Assembly: GCA_937860195.1 (NCBI GenBank)
Contig: CALMBN010000217.1
Coordinates: forward strand, 1 to 5,895
Origin: an uncultured Novosphingobium sp.
Lineage (GTDB): Bacteria; Pseudomonadota; Alphaproteobacteria; Sphingomonadales; Sphingomonadaceae
Length of the DNA: 5,895 nt
Reading direction: 5' to 3'
Part shown: piece by piece, positions 5,599 through 5,895 of the stretch
Position numbering within the stretch: the stretch's first letter is position 1
Layout of the letters: each line of letters opens with the position of its first letter
Program-made: the position numbers and the translations under genes
The notes under the pieces: generated by a model
What the model saw: the letters and a program-made list of their open reading frames with translations, nothing else
Database searches by the model: none
What the model was told of the DNA's origin: nothing

Positions 5599-5895
5599 TA
5601 GCGCTTCGGGATCGCGCAGCTTGCGACGATAGACCTTGCCCAGGAAATTCCGCGGCAAATCATCTTTACAGATCTCCACGTCCAGCGGGCGCTTGTGTTT
5701 CGCCAGGTGTTCGCGTGCGTAGGCTTCAAAGACTTCACGGTCAAACGGCTTGTCTTTGGCCGGCACGACCACGGCCTTGACCAGTTCGCCCCGTTCCCGG
5801 TCGGGAACACCCACGATGGCCAGATCCTGCACGCCGGGACACTGGCGCAAAACCTGTTCCACATCCGTCGGATAAACATTGAACCCCGACGTGAT
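5338..5895 (-). CDS. Chimeric open frame (5' end outside window): acyl-CoA ligase C-terminal domain joined in frame to the FliM C-terminal SpoA domain
   Basis: The frame is open from the right edge to a TGA at 5340-5338, 185 visible residues; its real start is upstream of the window. The first ~95 residues are the C-terminal subdomain of an ANL-family long-chain acyl-CoA synthetase. They begin ITSGFNVYPTDVE (the hinge-side motif) and contain the A10-type motif PRNFLGKVYRRKLRD, whose Lys (codon 5637-5635) is the expected adenylation lysine. The last ~64 residues, from about PVPLTATL to AIKLTRIA, look like the SpoA domain of FliM, with the usual 'LQPGVVLPV' and 'GTVIASGSVG' patterns. This FliM part sits exactly where fliM belongs, directly before fliN. 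The FliM CheY-binding N-terminus and its middle FliG-binding domain are absent from the visible frame. By hand count GC is roughly 58% on the ligase side and 66% on the FliM side. An assembly join or recombination scar is more likely than a working fusion. I am confident of the two halves, but not that the fusion is real in the organism. Confidence 0.8.
   Translation of the reverse strand: MTSGFNVYPTDVEQVLRQCPGVQDLAIVGVPDRERGELVKAVVVPAKDKPFDREVFEAYAREHLAKHKRPLDVEICKDDLPRNFLGKVYRRKLRDPEALPGALSEIPPVAADPAAAPFADMPVPLTATLVDMLVTLSTMAGLQPGVVLPVAVARAVPVSASGTVIASGSVGSADDRIAIKLTRIA
5599..5895 (-). other. Acyl-CoA synthetase C-terminal (AMP-binding_C) domain segment
   Basis: This is the ligase half of the chimeric frame. 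In intact enzymes the domain closes over the active site for the thioester-forming step that converts a fatty acid, ATP and CoA to acyl-CoA. Visible landmarks in order are SGFNVYP, GVPDRERGELVKAVVVP, AREHLAKHKRP and NFLGKVYRRKLRD. Ligases of this type normally end a few residues after the last motif, which places the join at about 5541-5613. No flagellar role is known for this family. The rest of the enzyme, with the ATP-binding P-loop and most of the substrate pocket, would lie to the right of the window. Confidence 0.85.

Noticed and set aside
5586..5879. Alternative minus-strand frame of 97 codons overlapping the ligase segment
   Set aside because: Its product has no recognisable domain, while the overlapping frame carries clear ligase motifs.

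Overview
The window is a densely packed flagellar gene cluster. Every gene lies on the minus strand, so transcription runs from the right edge to the left. In that order it holds the C-terminal end of a FliM-like switch protein (joined to something unexpected, see below), fliN, fliO, fliP, fliQ, fliR, flhB, fliD and fliS. GC content is high, and the FliD, FlhB and FliS sequences resemble those of motile Sphingomonadales (Alphaproteobacteria). That placement is from memory of the families and is not a search result.

Layout: 5338-5895 is an open frame that enters from beyond the right edge. It reads as the C-terminal domain of an acyl-CoA ligase and then, with no stop codon, as the SpoA domain of FliM. 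From 5322 down to 2988, fliN, fliO, fliP, fliQ and fliR encode the rotor switch component and the export-gate membrane proteins. flhB (1864-2991) encodes the substrate-specificity switch of the export gate. After a 30-base gap come fliD (filament cap) and fliS (flagellin chaperone). Most junctions are ATGA or TGATG overlaps, so the block looks like one translationally coupled operon whose promoter lies outside the window. The last 37 bases (1-37) lie downstream of fliS and are too short to interpret.

How the genes work together: FliM and FliN form the C-ring that sets the direction of rotation. FliP, FliQ, FliR and FlhB form the membrane core of the flagellar type III export gate, with FliO as its assembly factor. 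FliS escorts flagellin to the gate, and FliD caps the growing filament. FlhA, FliF, FliG, flagellin and the export ATPase are not in the window.

The most striking observation is the in-frame acyl-CoA ligase/FliM chimera at the right edge. A modest drop in GC on the ligase side suggests an assembly join or a recombination event rather than a designed fusion. The second is an NPTR sequence in FlhB where the autocleavage site is normally NPTH. I found no RNA gene, mobile element, CRISPR array or undescribed system.
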